Shown in pieces: positions 9,746 through 22,764 of a stretch of DNA of 64,000 bases. Each line of letters opens with the position of its first letter. Position 1 is the first letter of the stretch. Source of the DNA: Prorocentrum cordatum (taxonomy: Eukaryota > Sar > Dinophyceae > Prorocentrales > Prorocentraceae). The notes under the pieces were generated by a model, which made no database searches, was not told where the DNA came from, and saw nothing but the letters and a program-made list of their open reading frames with translations. The position numbers and the translations under genes are program-made. The stretch lies in assembly GCA_963575745.1 (NCBI GenBank), contig CAUYUJ010014601.1, forward strand, positions 279,171-343,170. Reading direction: 5' to 3'.

Positions 9746-11278
9746 CCCAACCATCTTGTGGTGTTGGGTCCTCGTTTTAAAGAGACGGTCCCCGCGTCTC
9801 CTCCCTCCCGCTGCCCCTTCCCCCTCTCCCCATCATCAGCATCATCGCTACTATCATCAACCCTGACGCGCTTCGTGACCCCATAGGGAGCTCCACCGAA
9901 GGCCCCAGTGGGGGGGGGGCCACATGCGTCTGCCACACCCAGTACAGCGCTTCGTGGCTCCATAGGGAGCTCCATCTAAGGCCCCAGTGGGGGTGGCCAC
10001 ACGCGTCCGCCACACCCAGTACGGCGCTTCGTGGCTACATAGGGAGTTCCACCTAAGGCTCCAGCGGGGGTGGCCACATGCGTACGGTGGTTCGTGGCCC
10101 CACAGGGAGCTCCACCTAAGGCCCCAGCGGGGGTGGCCACATGCGTCCGCCACATCCAGTACGGCGCTTCGTGGCCCCATAGGGAACTCCATCTGCGGCC
10201 CCAGTGGGGGTGGCCACATGCGTCCGCCACACCCAGTACGGCGTTTCGTGGCCCCATGGGGAGCTCCACCGAAGGCCCCAGTGGGGGTGGCCACCCGCGT
10301 CCGCCACACCAAGTACAGCGCTTCGTGGCCCCATAGGGAGCTCCATCTGCGGCGCCAGTGGGGGTGGCCACATGCGTCCGCCACACCCAGTACAGCGCTT
10401 CGTGGCCCCATAGGGAGGAGCTCCACTTGCCCCAGTGGGGGGGGGCCACATGCGTCCGCCACACCCAGTACAGCGCTTCGTGGCTCCATTGGAAGCTCCA
10501 CCTACGGCCCCAGTGGGGGTGGCCACACGCGTCCGCCACACCCCGTGCAGCGTTTCGTGGCCCCACAGGGAGCTCCACCTAAGGCCCCAGTGGGGGTGGC
10601 CACATGCGTCCGCCACACCCAGTACAGCGCTTCGTGGCCCCATAGGAAGCTCCACCTAAGGCACCAGTGGGAGTCGCTACATGAGTCCGCCACACCCAAT
10701 ACTGCGCTTCGTGGCTGCATAGGAAGCTCCACCTAAGGCACCAGCGGGGGTGGCCACATGCGCCTGCCACACCCAGTACAGCGCTTCGTGGCCCCATAGG
10801 GAGGAGCTCCACTTGCCCCAGTGGGGGGGGGGGGGGGGCACATGCGTCCGCCACACCCAGTACAGCGCTTCGTGGCTCCATAGGAAGCTCCACCTAAGGC
10901 CCCAGTGGGGGTGGCCACATGCGTCCGCCACACTCAGTACAGCGTTTCGCGGCCCCATAGGGAACTCCATCTGCGGCCCCAGTGGGGGTGGCCACATGCG
11001 TCCGCCACACCCAGTACAGCGTTTCGTGGCCCCACAGGGAGCTCCACCTGCGGCCCCAGTGGGAGTGGCCACATGCGTCAGCCACACCCAGGACAGCGCC
11101 TCGTGGCCCATAAGGAGCCCCACCTAAGGCCCCAGTGGCACCGCCCGCATGCGTCCCCCCCACCCATCACGGCACGTCCCTCACGCGCTTCGTGGCCCCA
11201 TAGGGAGCTCCACCGAAAGCGGCACCCACAACGCGTTATTCACAACTGTATATGGTTGGGTCCTTCGCCAGGATAATT
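9746..11278. mobile_element. Minisatellite-bearing element, copy 2
   Basis: It has the same ends as copy 1: CCCAACCATCTTGTGGTGTT then GGGTCCTCG on the left, and TATGGTTGGG then TCCTTCGCCAGGATAATT on the right. The interior is a ~77-bp monomer array (TTCGTGGCCCCATAGGGAGC, CCCAGTGGGGGTGGCCACATG, CGTCCGCCACACCCAGTACAGC). Near both outer ends the block CCCAACCATAT...TTGTG occurs in inverted orientation. No protein of its own is credible. Confidence 0.8.
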
Positions 11279-13420
11279 GTTTCTCCCTCGAGGCCAAGGG
11301 GTCCGGAGGGAAGAAGCCGCGCGTGGAGGGGGCGGGGGGGAGGGGGGAGGGCGTCTTAGAGGAGGAGGAGGAGGAGGAGGAGGAGGAGGAGGAGGAGGAG
11401 CACCCCTGCTTCTTAGAAGGCGCGGGCCTCATCTATGGATGGAGGGCTGGCGCCCTCTAAGAAGCAGCAGCCTCCTGCTAAGAAGCCCTCCTCCCTCCTC
11501 CCTCTCCCCACCGGTGCGCGCCGCCAAGGGAAGGAGGTCTGGAGGTTTTTCGCGGTCCTGGGTCCTCCCCGGGCACCTGGGCACCGGGCTGTCTGGCAGC
11601 GATTCGGAAGGCAGGCCTCCGCGCAGGAGCGCGGGTGCCTCGCGAGGATCCAGCATCGAGGACCATCGAGGACTCAGTTCCCCTGATTGATTTTGCCCTC
11701 TTGGACCTTGTCATTAGGAGCCTCGTGGTTACAGCTGGATCTGGCCAGAGCGCTTGTCCAGGAAAAATCTGGGTGTCGATTCCGGGAAGGTCCCAGACCC
11801 CTGCGTCTTGAAAGACTCCTTATTCTTCTCTTTCTCCTTCTCTTTTTCCTCTTTCGTTTCCTCCTCCTCCTCCTCCTCGTCCTCCTCCACCCGGTGCCCC
11901 TGAGACGGCCAGTCGTCCTGAGTTCGGGCCCTCGTAGGCCCGTCCCGGGGCCCCGCGCAGTCAAAGAGCGGCACGAGAGCAACCCGCGACGACACGCCGG
12001 TCCCAGGCGACCACGTCGTGGGCTGGTCACGACTTCGGAGGCTCGGGTGAACGCTCCGTCGTGTCATCAGGCAGGACGGAAGTACAGATTCTCCGACTGC
12101 CCGTCGCCGCCGCGCGAACGCGAGCGCGCGACGCCGCTTGCGAAGCCGGGCAAGGGTCTGTCAAGCATCGCTCGCATGTTGGTGGAGTTCGGTTGGGTGT
12201 GCCTACGCAGACGCGTTGCGACCCATTGAGCCAGGCGGCCACACGGAGGCCCGGCGGATGGATGTGTTTGATCGATTTGTGTCACTACTGCAGTGATGTA
12301 GGGCTTGTAGGACCTATGCGCGTCGCACTCCTGTGGCTCTCTCCTGCTCACGCGTTGCCGACAATCGGCCCTGGGACATGGGATGTTTTTTTTGTTTTAT
12401 CATTTGTCTCCTTATGAGCCACCACAGGCGTCCCACGTTACACCAGACTAGAACAGCGCATGATAAAGCGCCCTAGACGGCGAGGGGAAGTAGGAGGAGG
12501 AAGATGGTAGGATGAGGAGGAGGAGTGTAGTAGCAGGAAGAGGAGGAGGAGAAGAAGAGTCTCCAGGAACCTTCCGTCCCCCTGTCACCGTCCTCTCTCC
12601 GTTGCTTCGTTCCGCTCGCCTCCCTCCGCTGAGCGAGCCTTCCTCCGTTCCTTCCGGCGAAGTGGGTTGCCCGGAGTAGAGGGCCGCGCCAGCGACGCCA
12701 CACCAGACTCGCACGACATTGTCGTCACCCGTGCCTTCAGTGATGCGGACGACTTGCCCGCTGTCTCCCACCTCTGTCGCTCCGCGACGCGTCACAGCAC
12801 AGGGCAGTGGCGGATAAAGGTTGGAGGGTCATGGGGACGTGAGCGTTGGAGGCGCACGAGCAGACGTGAATCACGGGAGACTCGGTCCTTGTTTACATGT
12901 TTTTGTTGGGGGGGCGATCTTCGTAGGCTCCTGGACAACTACTTCGACCGAAGACCTTTTGCATTGCCCGACTGATTCGACTAGGGAGGAAAACCACCAC
13001 AGCCGCGCCCCCCCTCACAGCCCCCCGGCAGGACGACAAGGGGGTCAACCGCGCGCACATGCACGCAAATTGCCCGCGCAAGACCGTGTGTAAGCGCCTT
13101 CTTCTCCACGCAGGCGGCCCGCGTGAGCTATCGCGCAAGGTTACCGCGTCGTCGTGTGTAGGTCCCCATTCTCGTTGTTGCCCGTCTGTGTGCCCGAGGG
13201 GTGGAGTGTCCCTACCCTTTACCCTCCCCCCCACCCCACCTCCACACCCCAGGGAATGAGTAAGGGAGGGGGGAGGAGGATGTTCTTGCCACTTCTAAAG
13301 GAGAGGGAAGAAGTGCAGAGATGAAGGCGGAATGGGGATGAGGAGCAGCAAGACAGATAGTTGTGGATGGAGGTCGCGTCCATTTGTTCCTTCTCCTCCT
13401 TCTCCTCCTCTTCCTCCTCC
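11279..13420. other. No gene recognised
   Basis: It contains a short GGA run (11359-11400), a CTC-rich tract (11820-11890) and two GGAGGA stretches near 12490-12560. A TGGCTCAATGGG match to a pol III A box on the minus strand near 12220-12240 lacks a matching B box. I see no supported gene. Confidence 0.5.
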
Positions 13421-13424
13421 TACG

Positions 13425-14637
<1,213 letters not shown>

Positions 14638-14639
14638 GA

Positions 14640-15300
14640 TTACTTTTGTGTCCTCTCAGTCAGATTGCACCTCATCCAGAGGATACGCAAGATCCTGAGC
14701 GAGGGCAGATTGACGAGCGTGCTCGAAAGCCTGGATTAAGGCCACGTCTTTCTCAGATAAACAGGTTGCCTCTTCTTGATGGCTGCTGCCAGGTGTTGGT
14801 CACTGACATTTGCCCAACGAACGCGCAAACAACCAGCAACGCTTGCGAATATAGCCCGGATTACGTACACTGTAAAGAAGCGTCGTGGTAGGATTCACGC
14901 AGATTATCGGTGGAAGCCCGCCTTGCGTTGAAGGTTACTGTACTTTTCCGATGCATCCCTGAGGAGTTCATAGTTTACGAACCTGCGTGTGTTTCCAGGC
15001 AGCTTGCTGGAGGAATTCAGCTTGGCACGAAGAACACTGGCTCCATTTGCTCAATAGGCTTACGACGCCATTCCGCTGATCCCTAGAAGAGGACGTTGCA
15101 CCTTCTGATCTCGTAATGCATTATTCAAGACGCTTCGCGTTCACCGCCCGCCCATTCCAGTTCTCGCCGGACGAGGCGAAGACGGCTCCATGACGGGATA
15201 AACATAAGCAGGAATCCATAAAAGTCGTGTGCTGTGTTGTTTTTGTCCCGCGTTCTCTCTTCCTATGCTATCGCCTACTATGCTCAGGCATGCCTCGTGG
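14640..15300. other. No gene recognised
   Basis: Unique-looking sequence without a long open frame, recognisable motif or repeat. Confidence 0.5.
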
Positions 15301-15329
15301 CTGTTCGACAGTAGGTTTGTCGTACTTGC

Positions 15330-15640
15330 TACTGTTAGTGGTGGTGGTGCTGCGGCTGGTGTTGCTGCTGGTGTTGCTGTTGTCGCTTCTGCTGGTGGTA
15401 CGGTGTAGTGCGGGTGCCGCTGCTGCTGTTGGTCCTACTTCTGCTGCTGCTGCTGGCGCTGCTGGCGCTGGTGCTGATGGTGCCGGTGTTAGTGCTGCTG
15501 CTGCTTGTGGTGCCGCTGCTGTTGTCAGTGGTGGTGGTGGTGCTGCTGCTGCTGGTGCTGGTCGCAGTGGTGGTGCTGCCGCTGCTGGTGGTGCTTCTGC
15601 TGTTGACGTTGCTCTCTGGGGGGCCTGTCGGGGTGCTGCT
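15330..15640. repeat. Imperfect GCTGCTGGTG repeat
   Basis: Trinucleotide-like CTG, GTG and GCT units. They give Val/Leu/Ala-rich frames on the plus strand and a Ser/Thr/Pro-rich frame on the minus strand. Confidence 0.85.
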
Positions 15641-17520
15641 GAGGCTCCGTCGTTGACCTCTTGGGGCTCCTCTGAATGGTTCGGGGTCATCTTGGTGCTC
15701 TTTCGGGAAGCCTGGGGGTCTTTGGGCTCTCCTGGGGCTCTCTTGGGGGCCCTTTGGAGCCTCGGAGGAGGAGCTCTTGGGGCCTCCTTGGAGGCCATCG
15801 GTCACACGAGGGGCGGGGTCCCCGATTGACGCCCTCTCCCCTGGAGCCCTCAAAGTGGCCTTTTGGAGCCCTCTTGGGCCGATGTTTGGCCGCCCTTGGG
15901 CGTTCTTGGGCGCCAGGAAGGGCCGAAGAGGAACCCGAAAAGGGCCCAAAAAGAGGCTAATAAGGCCCGAGGCGGTCTGGGGGAAGCCCAGGGCGGCTCA
16001 AGCGACAGCACTTCCGCGTTGGGTCGCAACCGCGTCCGTCTTGCAGTAAAAACCGGGCGGGGTCTGACCTGGTTTGGGGTCCGTTTTGCGGCCCAACATG
16101 GGCCCCGCAGCGTCCAAAATGAACCCGGAGCGCGTCCAAGAACGGCGAACCAAAGGGAGTGATGAAAAATGACGCACGCGAGCCCGGAAGTCAACTGTAA
16201 GCAGCGTCCTGGACAGCCCCGGGGAAGCCGAAATCAGGCCAAAACCATAGTATTTGCTATGTTTTTTACATCCCCACGTGTCAGCGAGAATGAGCCAAAG
16301 AGGCGCTGTCGAGGGCTCCGGGAGCGGATATTGGAGGCCAAGAAGGGGCCATGACGGGGCCGAAATGGAGCCCGCAGGCGCCCCGGCAGCGTCCTCAGAA
16401 CGATACCAAGATCGAGCTTATCTTGGACGCCGTCGTGGAGCCGTTTTGGAAACCGAAAAAGGGCATTGCCGCAGCCGGGCGGCGGAATGGCGGAGGCTTC
16501 TGGGGGGGGGGGGAAAGGGGGGGGCTAAAGCTCTGTAGTTAAATCCCACACGCCCCTCAGCCCGGTGGGCGGGCGGATTTAATCGCTTCGCTCATTCCGC
16601 CGGCCCATAATGTCGCACCGTGGTCGCCTGTCCGAGTGGTCGTTTGCAGTGTGGAGCTGCGGCGTCGGGGGCTGTGTAGTGTTGGGGGCGTTCTTGGGGC
16701 CCTCTTGGGCCGTCCTGGAGGCCTCTGGGGCCGTCTTGGAGCCGTCTTGGGCCGTCTTGGGGCCCTCTTGGGGGCCTCTTGGGCCCTCTTGGGGCGATCT
16801 TGGAGGCCTCTTGAGCCGTTTAGGGGCGTCGGGGAACCGAAAAGGTTGAAACGCCCAAATCTGTCCAACACCAAAGGAAAAGCACAGGTTTTTGCCTCTT
16901 GGGGCCCTCTTGGGAGTTCTCTTGGAGGCCTCTTGGGGCATCTTGGAGGCTTCTTGGGCCATCTTGGAGACGTCTTGGGCCGTCCGGAGGCCATCTTGGG
17001 CGTCGTGGAGCGATCTTCGGGCGTCTCAGACCTCTCTTGGACCGTGTTGGGGGCGTTCTTGGGGCCCTCTTGGGCCGTCTTGGAGGCCTCTGGGGCCGTC
17101 TTGGAGCCGTCTTGGGCCGTCTTGGGGCCCTTTTGAGGGCCTCTTGGGCCCTCTTGGGGCGATCTTGGAGGCCTCTTGAGCCGTTTAGGGGCGTCGGGGA
17201 ACCGAAAAGGTTGAAACGCCCAAATCTGTCCAAAACCTAAGAAAAAGCATTGATTTTTGCCTCTTGGGGCCCTCTTGGGAGTGCTCCTGGAGGTCTCTTG
17301 GGGCATCTTGGAGGCTTGTTGGGTCATCTTGGAGACGTCTTGGGCCGTCTGGAGGCCATCTTGGGCGCCGTGGAGCGATCTTCGGGCGTCTCGGACCTCT
17401 CTTGGATTGTGTTGGGGGCCTCTTGGGGCCCTCTTGGGGCGATCCTGGAGGATCTGGGGGAGTGTCCCGGGCGTGTCCCGGGCTCCGCCCGGGGTACTTT
17501 TGATCCAGGGACCCCCAGGG
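15640..17520. repeat. GGCCCTCTTGG family repeats with a 366-bp tandem duplication
   Basis: Dense GGGGCCCTCTTGG and GGCCGTCTTGGAGG units. Two long units start at 16681 and 17047 (both GTTGGGGGCGTTCTTGG), giving a 366-bp period, and a third partial unit starts near 17411. Each carries a less repetitive core (CCGAAAAGGTTGAAACGCCC, then AAATCTGTCCAA). The complement of that core resembles the core of the 45.3-46.0 kb array and a stretch near 49.2 kb. The long Gly/Leu/Trp or Pro/Lys/Arg frames are repeat products. Confidence 0.85.
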
Positions 17521-18199
17521 GTCGCCTCGCGCGCGCGAACTAGAAATACTGTTTACCAGTTACCGGAGATCTTAGCACGCCTCTGGCCCGTTGGGCCGGC
17601 GAATTTGCCACGTCCCGGCGTGTTGCCTGCGTGTAGTTGTTTCTGGTTTGTCCCGCTCTTTCTCCGCGTCTGTTGCACGGCTTCTCGGATGCCTCGGGGC
17701 CTCTCGGGAATCTTCTCAGGGCTCCTGCGGGTGCCTCTTCGGGCCCTCTGACGACTTCTTGAGGGTCTATTGCGAGCATCTTGGGGGCATCTTGGGCGAC
17801 CCCCAGGCGGTCTTCCATCTGGACGGCTGGATCCCGCTGCCCCAGGTCGGCGCCCGGGCGTCTGATCTCCGAGGCCATGCCAGAGGGTTCCAAAGGGGGG
17901 CCTGGGGGGAGGGGATTTCCAGGAGGGGTCCCCCAGGGGCTTCGCACCCTCTGTTTTGACGAGGTTCCGAGGCCCCTGGGGGGCTCTCTGGAAAACCCCC
18001 TCCCCAGAAACCCAATTTGGAACCCTCCGGCCATGCACCGTCTCGACAGTCGAAGCCGGCCCAGACCCATGGCGCTGGGCGTCTCGACACGGGCCCTCCG
18101 AAGCGCGAGGGCGGTGCGCCGGGGGAAGTCTCTGTGATTCTCCGCGCCCGGCTTGAACCCACAGGCCTCCTGCGACCGCCACCGGGGCGCACGCCGGGA
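17521..18199. other. No gene recognised
   Basis: GC-rich DNA with several overlapping open frames on both strands, none showing a recognisable domain. The minus-strand GGGTTCAAGCC near 18150 resembles a pol III B box in isolation. Confidence 0.4.
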
Positions 18200-18830
18200 G
18201 AAGAGGACAGCCTAGCGCTGCGAGAGGCCAGGCTTCCACCCGAAGCCTGCGCATTGGAGGCCTCTGTCAAGCTGCTCGGCGAGGTGCCCGTGCTCATAGA
18301 AGTGCGGTCCAGCCGTGCCTGGGCAGCGGCCCCAGCATATAGGTCACTCACGCTGGTGCATTGTCGTGCGGCTCGATAGCGGCCTGCCCAGCACGCTGTG
18401 GAAGCGGTTCCCCTTCGCGCACGCCCCGCCGACCAGTGCCCTCCGCCGAGGCCGCGGCCCACGGAGCCGCCGGCAAGAGGACGTAGTCGAAGTCGCCAGC
18501 GAGGACGGCGAGAGCCCGAGCTGGAGGGAGCACGTGCCTGGCGAGCCTGGACCAGAGGTGGGCCCGCGGTTCCGGGGGAGGGATGCTCCAGCAGGGTCTG
18601 CCACGCGGGCGCCGTCCAGGTCCGCCTCGCGCACGTCGGAGCCCGCGGGAAACTGCGCGAGGGTGATATCCAGAGCGTCGGACCCTCGCAACGACATGAC
18701 TGCCGCGCGAACCGGCCTCACGACATACCACCGCGGGGGCTCCTCGTAGCGCGCTAGGAGCCTGTCTTGGACGACGATACCCACGCCCACGGATGCGCCT
18801 GCAGACCACCATGCCGAGCAGCCGACGGAC
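18200..18830 (-). pseudogene. LINE endonuclease-like fragment
   Basis: The minus strand shows two adjoining frames that together read like an apurinic endonuclease (EEP) domain. They include VGIVVQDRLLARYEEPPRW, a GDFDYVLLPA stretch in the place of the usual G-D-x-N block, and further on SDLYAGAAAQARLDR, matching the usual ARLDRIY-type block. The frame must change at least once between them. This appears to be a different LINE lineage from the copy at 19.6-21.2 kb. It is a degraded fragment with no start or tail defined. Confidence 0.45.
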
Positions 18831-19600
18831 GGTCTCCAGAGCAGGTGCTCTCCTTCGGTGCCGGGGGTGCTCCGTAAGCAGTACGGTTTCGCTCCGAGCC
18901 CGCAGAGAGAGTAAGTAGTTCATCTTCACCCCATGCCGCCTGGGCTCCGATGCAAACGAAACCCTGGCATTCCGCTCTGCGATGGCCGAGTCTCCTCGGT
19001 AGGGGGACAGCCCTCGCCGAGCTCCCGCGGCTTTGGGGTCCTCGACGGCGCAGGCTGGCGCAGGAGCATGCCGCCGCGGGGGCACTGTGAGGGCTGGCGG
19101 GAGGATGCGCGTCGGTGGAGCCCCCCCCAGCGCCCAGAGAAGCCGCTGACGACGATAGATGCTGATGGGAAGCTCGGCGCCGCTCCCTGACCAGTTCCGT
19201 GGAACAAGATCGCGCTTCTGGTAGAAGGATCGAGGTAGCACTGGCAGTTGACGGTCAGAAACAACTCGAAGATGTCGATGGCGCCCTGGAGCTCGACCCC
19301 CATCTCTAAGAAAAACGGCCTCGTCTCTGAAGACATGAATGGGAAGAAGGCGGAGCCTGGCCTGGAGGTGCATGTTGCTCGACTCTGACACGCCCGCGCG
19401 AAGGAACAGGACGACTTCAAGGCACCACCCCTCCTCCCTGGCCTCCGAGACGAAAACAGATTCATCGAGGCGGCAGCCTCTGCTTCGGGAGGTGGGCGGC
19501 TTCGAAGCCCGCCCCCCGCGGTCGTTTCCCGAGCGCGACGTCGCTGGCCACCTCGATGCCGACGTGCCCCCTGCAGAAGCACATTGCGTTGCATCGAACC
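18831..19600. other. No clear gene; GC-rich minus-strand open frames
   Basis: Minus-strand frames are open (230 and 457 codons overlap here) and may be upstream parts of the adjacent LINE fragment, but no motif is convincing. Confidence 0.35.
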
Positions 19601-19605
19601 GGCCT

Positions 19606-21205
19606 TCAGCACCAGCATCTTGCAATCGCTTTAAGAGTAAACTTGCCATTATTTTGCACGCCACGCAATAGGCTGATTGGTCTGTAGTTGTCGCAGATGT
19701 GCACAGGCCCTTTGTTGTCATAGATTGTGCTTACCAGTGAGCGCCGCCAAGCTTGAGGAACAGCTTCTTCTGACCAGCATGCGTTGCACAACTTCGTAAG
19801 CCATTCTACACCTCCGGTCGTTTGGGCTACTGCTTTCCAGCACTCTGCTGGAAGACCGTCCGCTCCAGAAGCCTTAGTTTATTTATGTTTTTGAACAATT
19901 GTCCCAACCTCTTGCGCTGTGAGTGCAGGTTCGGGAACTGGCAATGTAGGTCCCAGAACGCCTGTCGGTAGTAGTTGTGCTGGTCGTACACTCAATTGAT
20001 TGCATATTTTCCAGAAGCTCCCCATCGTGTCTGCCTGTTCGGAGCTCTCCACCAATTCCCCCGCCAAATTTTGTAGGCGTTTTCTTGTTTGCATGAGATT
20101 CGCACCTGTTTGGGTAGACGTTTCTCCTTTTGGGTGTTGCTCGCTTGTCGGGCCTTACCCCTTTGACCTATCAAATCCATTGTCCGTTGACTAATCCAAG
20201 GCTTCTCTTTTTTTCGCTGAAGTTGATGGGAGCACAGCGGTAGCAGCTTGAGCCATCTGCACCCCCAGGTCCACTAGATTTTCTGCCGTTTCGGGCGTCC
20301 CCAAAAATGTCTCACTATTTACAGAAACATGTTCTGCATATAGTACTCGTAACTTGTCGTCCCCGAGAGTTTCGCGCGCGATGTTGTCGTTCGCGAGGCA
20401 CTTCCAATTTGCATACCAAGGTGCAGGCGACGAGGTAATGGTCTGCGGCCAATGGTATTTGTCGATGGCTCTTTATGGATTGTATGTGTGATAGCGCCGC
20501 ATCATCGCAAAGAAGCATGTCTAATATGTTGAATGGGCTGATGTCATCCTCGTGTGGTTGGTTGAAGAAAGAGTGCGCGATCTTCAGATCGACACCGTCG
20601 CAAAAATCGATCAACCAATCGCGGCTCGGAGTTTCCACTGCGCGCATTGCTTCTCTGCCCCAACCGTAATTCCGAAAAATATGTTCTTCTCCATCGCGTG
20701 CTCGCCCAACTCGTGCATTCAAGCCCATGAAGATAAGTTCCCCAACATTGGCATATCATCTTCTGTACTCCAGATCGAGATCGGCATTGAATTGCAGTTT
20801 CTCCAAGGTGGGCTTGGGATTCGGAGGAGCATATACACAGAATATACCAAAGACACTTGCCTGCATCTTGAGTTTGGTCCAAGTTATTATGTCTGATAGT
20901 TGCTTATACGATCGCCTGCGTTTCCAAAGTGATATTGGTATAATGAATCCGACTCCAGTGCAAGATTGCACCCCTCTCTCTGCACTTGATTAAAAAATGA
21001 CGTACCCATGGAAATCGTAAACATATGTTTGCTTCTGTCGTGCCTCTAGCAAGCATAGTAACTGAATATCGTGATGTCCCACTTGTGCTGTTAGTTCCAC
21101 AGTTTTTTCTTCTGCTAACCTTTTTTCAATATTGAATTCGGGATCTCGGAAACGCTCTTGTTCCCCGAGGGTGAAACTATGTTTGTGCGTCTTTGGCATC
21201 GTCAC
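19606..21205 (-). pseudogene. LINE ORF2 relic: endonuclease and start of reverse transcriptase
   Basis: Frameshifted pieces on the minus strand appear in the order of a LINE ORF2. First is an N-terminal endonuclease piece (LLCLLEARQKQTYVYDF, about 21060-21010), then FGIFCVYAPPNPKP (about 20840). Next is a MGLNARVG block that stands where G-D-x-N would be and has lost the Asp (about 20720), then AADHYLVA, matching the S-D-H block (about 20430). A linker follows, and finally reverse-transcriptase block 1 with VPQAWRRSLV and DNYRPISLL (about 19780-19690). The copy stops soon after, so the catalytic YADD part is absent. Related fragments lie at 40.7-43.4 kb and 27.2-28.0 kb. It cannot make an active protein as it stands. 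Confidence 0.85.
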
Positions 21206-21379
21206 TGCGCGGGCTTATCTTTACCTACTCATTTTGATGAATTTGCCGCGCTTTTCTCCAATCTCTCTGTGATTTGTTGTTGTGCCTCTTTCCATTCTGG
21301 AGCGTTTTGGAGGTCGCCCCATGCCCCCATAGCTGCACGCAGACGAGGCGACAGAGCGAAACGCCCGTGCCCGCGACAG

Positions 21380-22764
21380 GTGCTGCACCAAATTGCAAGA
21401 GGGAGGGAGAGGAGGAGGAGGAGGAGGAGGAGGAGGAGGAGGGAGGAGGAGGAGGAGGAGGAGGAGGAGGAGGAGGAGGAGGAGGAGGAGGAGGAGGAGG
21501 AGGAGGAGGTGGAGGAGGAGGAGGAGGAGGAGGAGGAGGAGGAGGAGGGCGGCCGGCACAGCCTGCCGCCGCCCGCATATAGGCAAGCTACGCAGGCTCC
21601 CGGAGCCCCAGCGCGGCAGCCGCCCCGGGGAACCCCAGCGCGGGGCCCGCTGCGCCCTGGCCGACGCGGGCGAGGACGCGCGCCCGGAGAGCGGCCAGGC
21701 GCTCAGCCGCAGGCGGCGCCGGGTACGGCCGCGCCGCGGCCGCGCGCGCCTCGCGGATGGCCTGCGTGGCCGCGACAGCAGCGGCCACGCGCGCAGCAGA
21801 AGCCGCGCGGGCTGCAGCGGCCCGGGCCGCGCGCCGTGCCCCCAGCGCGCGCTGGCGGCCGGCGGCCACGGCGGGGGGCGGCGCGGCGAGCGGGGGCGGC
21901 GCCCCCGCGGGCAGCCGCGGCGACGGCGGCGCGCGGCGCGGCGGGCAAGGCAGAACCCGCGGGCGCCAGACGGCGGCTGCGTCGCGCACCGCGACGCGCC
22001 GGAGGGCGCCACCAGGCCCGACCAGCTCGCGAACGCGGTTGTTCGCGGCGTGGGCGACAGCCCCCAGGACCGCGCCTTCGTGCACCACGAGCTTTTCGGC
22101 GACTTTGAAAAGCCCCGAAGCCGGGCCGCACAACTGCGGACAGCCAGCTACAGCTTTGGCAATGACGTCCGCCAAGCGGTTGGCTCTCCAATCCATTGCT
22201 GCGACCGCTTGGTCGTCCGACCTCAGGGCCGCGCCGACCACGGTCTGGGCGCCATGAGCCGGCATCCAGGCAAGCCTGCCAGTCGTGACCAGAGACGAGA
22301 CGCCGCCGTCGACTAGCGTGGCCACGCGCGACCAGATCAGAGCGAGCATCCGCGTCGGCTTGGTGGCCTGCGCTGACCCTGCCTCTGCAGTTGCGAGAAG
22401 CGCCTTGCAATCGGTGCGAATGACAGGCGGCGCGAGCGCGATGGGCAGCACGAGCATGACAGCCCAAAACTCTGCAGCCGCGGCCGCGCGAATACAAGAC
22501 GGAGGCACGGCAGAGCCATATGCCACAGGGAGCCATATGCCACAGCCACCCCCGCTGCGAGCCCATTCCGATCCCGCAGGAGGCGTTGCCATGCAGCGCC
22601 TGCGCCCCTGCTGCCGCCGCCGTTCCCCCGGCGCCAGCAGCCCCGCGATCGAAGTAGGCGATGCGAGAGGAAGTCCGCCTGCGCATGACACGCAGGGAAG
22701 CTCGCAGGGGAGAGCTGCCCGCTCAGATGGGACCCGTTCCCACTTGAGCCAAAATGGCTACGGA
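21380..22764 (-). mobile_element. Spliced-leader-tagged retrocopy encoding an RNase H domain
   Basis: Reading the minus strand, this starts with a complete spliced leader (22764-22743). It runs through an RNase H region and a Pro/Ala/Arg-rich tail, and ends in a CCT array (plus-strand GGA, about 21401-21547). RNase H signs are AYFDRGAAGAGG for the first Asp (about 22650), AAAEFWAV for the Glu (about 22470), VIRTDCKALL for the second Asp (about 22410), WMPAHG for the His, and DWRANRLAD for the last block. One frameshift lies between the first Asp and the Glu. A repeated GGCATATGGCTC at that spot suggests a small duplication. The segment separates LINE ORF1 from the endonuclease, where RNase H is not expected, so a nested insertion is the simplest reading. 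Confidence 0.7.
22743..22764 (-). other. Dinoflagellate spliced-leader relic, perfect
   Basis: The minus strand carries all 22 bases of the known dinoflagellate leader, beginning T-CCGTAGCC and ending TTTTGGCTCAAG. In dinoflagellates this leader is trans-spliced onto mRNA 5' ends. A copy that directly precedes a coding-like region in genomic DNA is the mark of a reverse-transcribed, re-inserted mRNA. No GT donor follows it, so it is not an SL RNA gene. Confidence 0.93.

Noticed and set aside
6298-11163. Frames of up to 395 codons with 26-residue repeats (for example THADGLTGGFGGAP)
   Set aside because: The monomer length is close to a multiple of three, so all frames stay open on both strands. 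Copies differ by shifts that change frame.
12180-12245. tRNA or tRNA-derived SINE on the minus strand (A-box match TGGCTCAATGGG)
   Set aside because: No B box at suitable spacing and no cloverleaf could be drawn.
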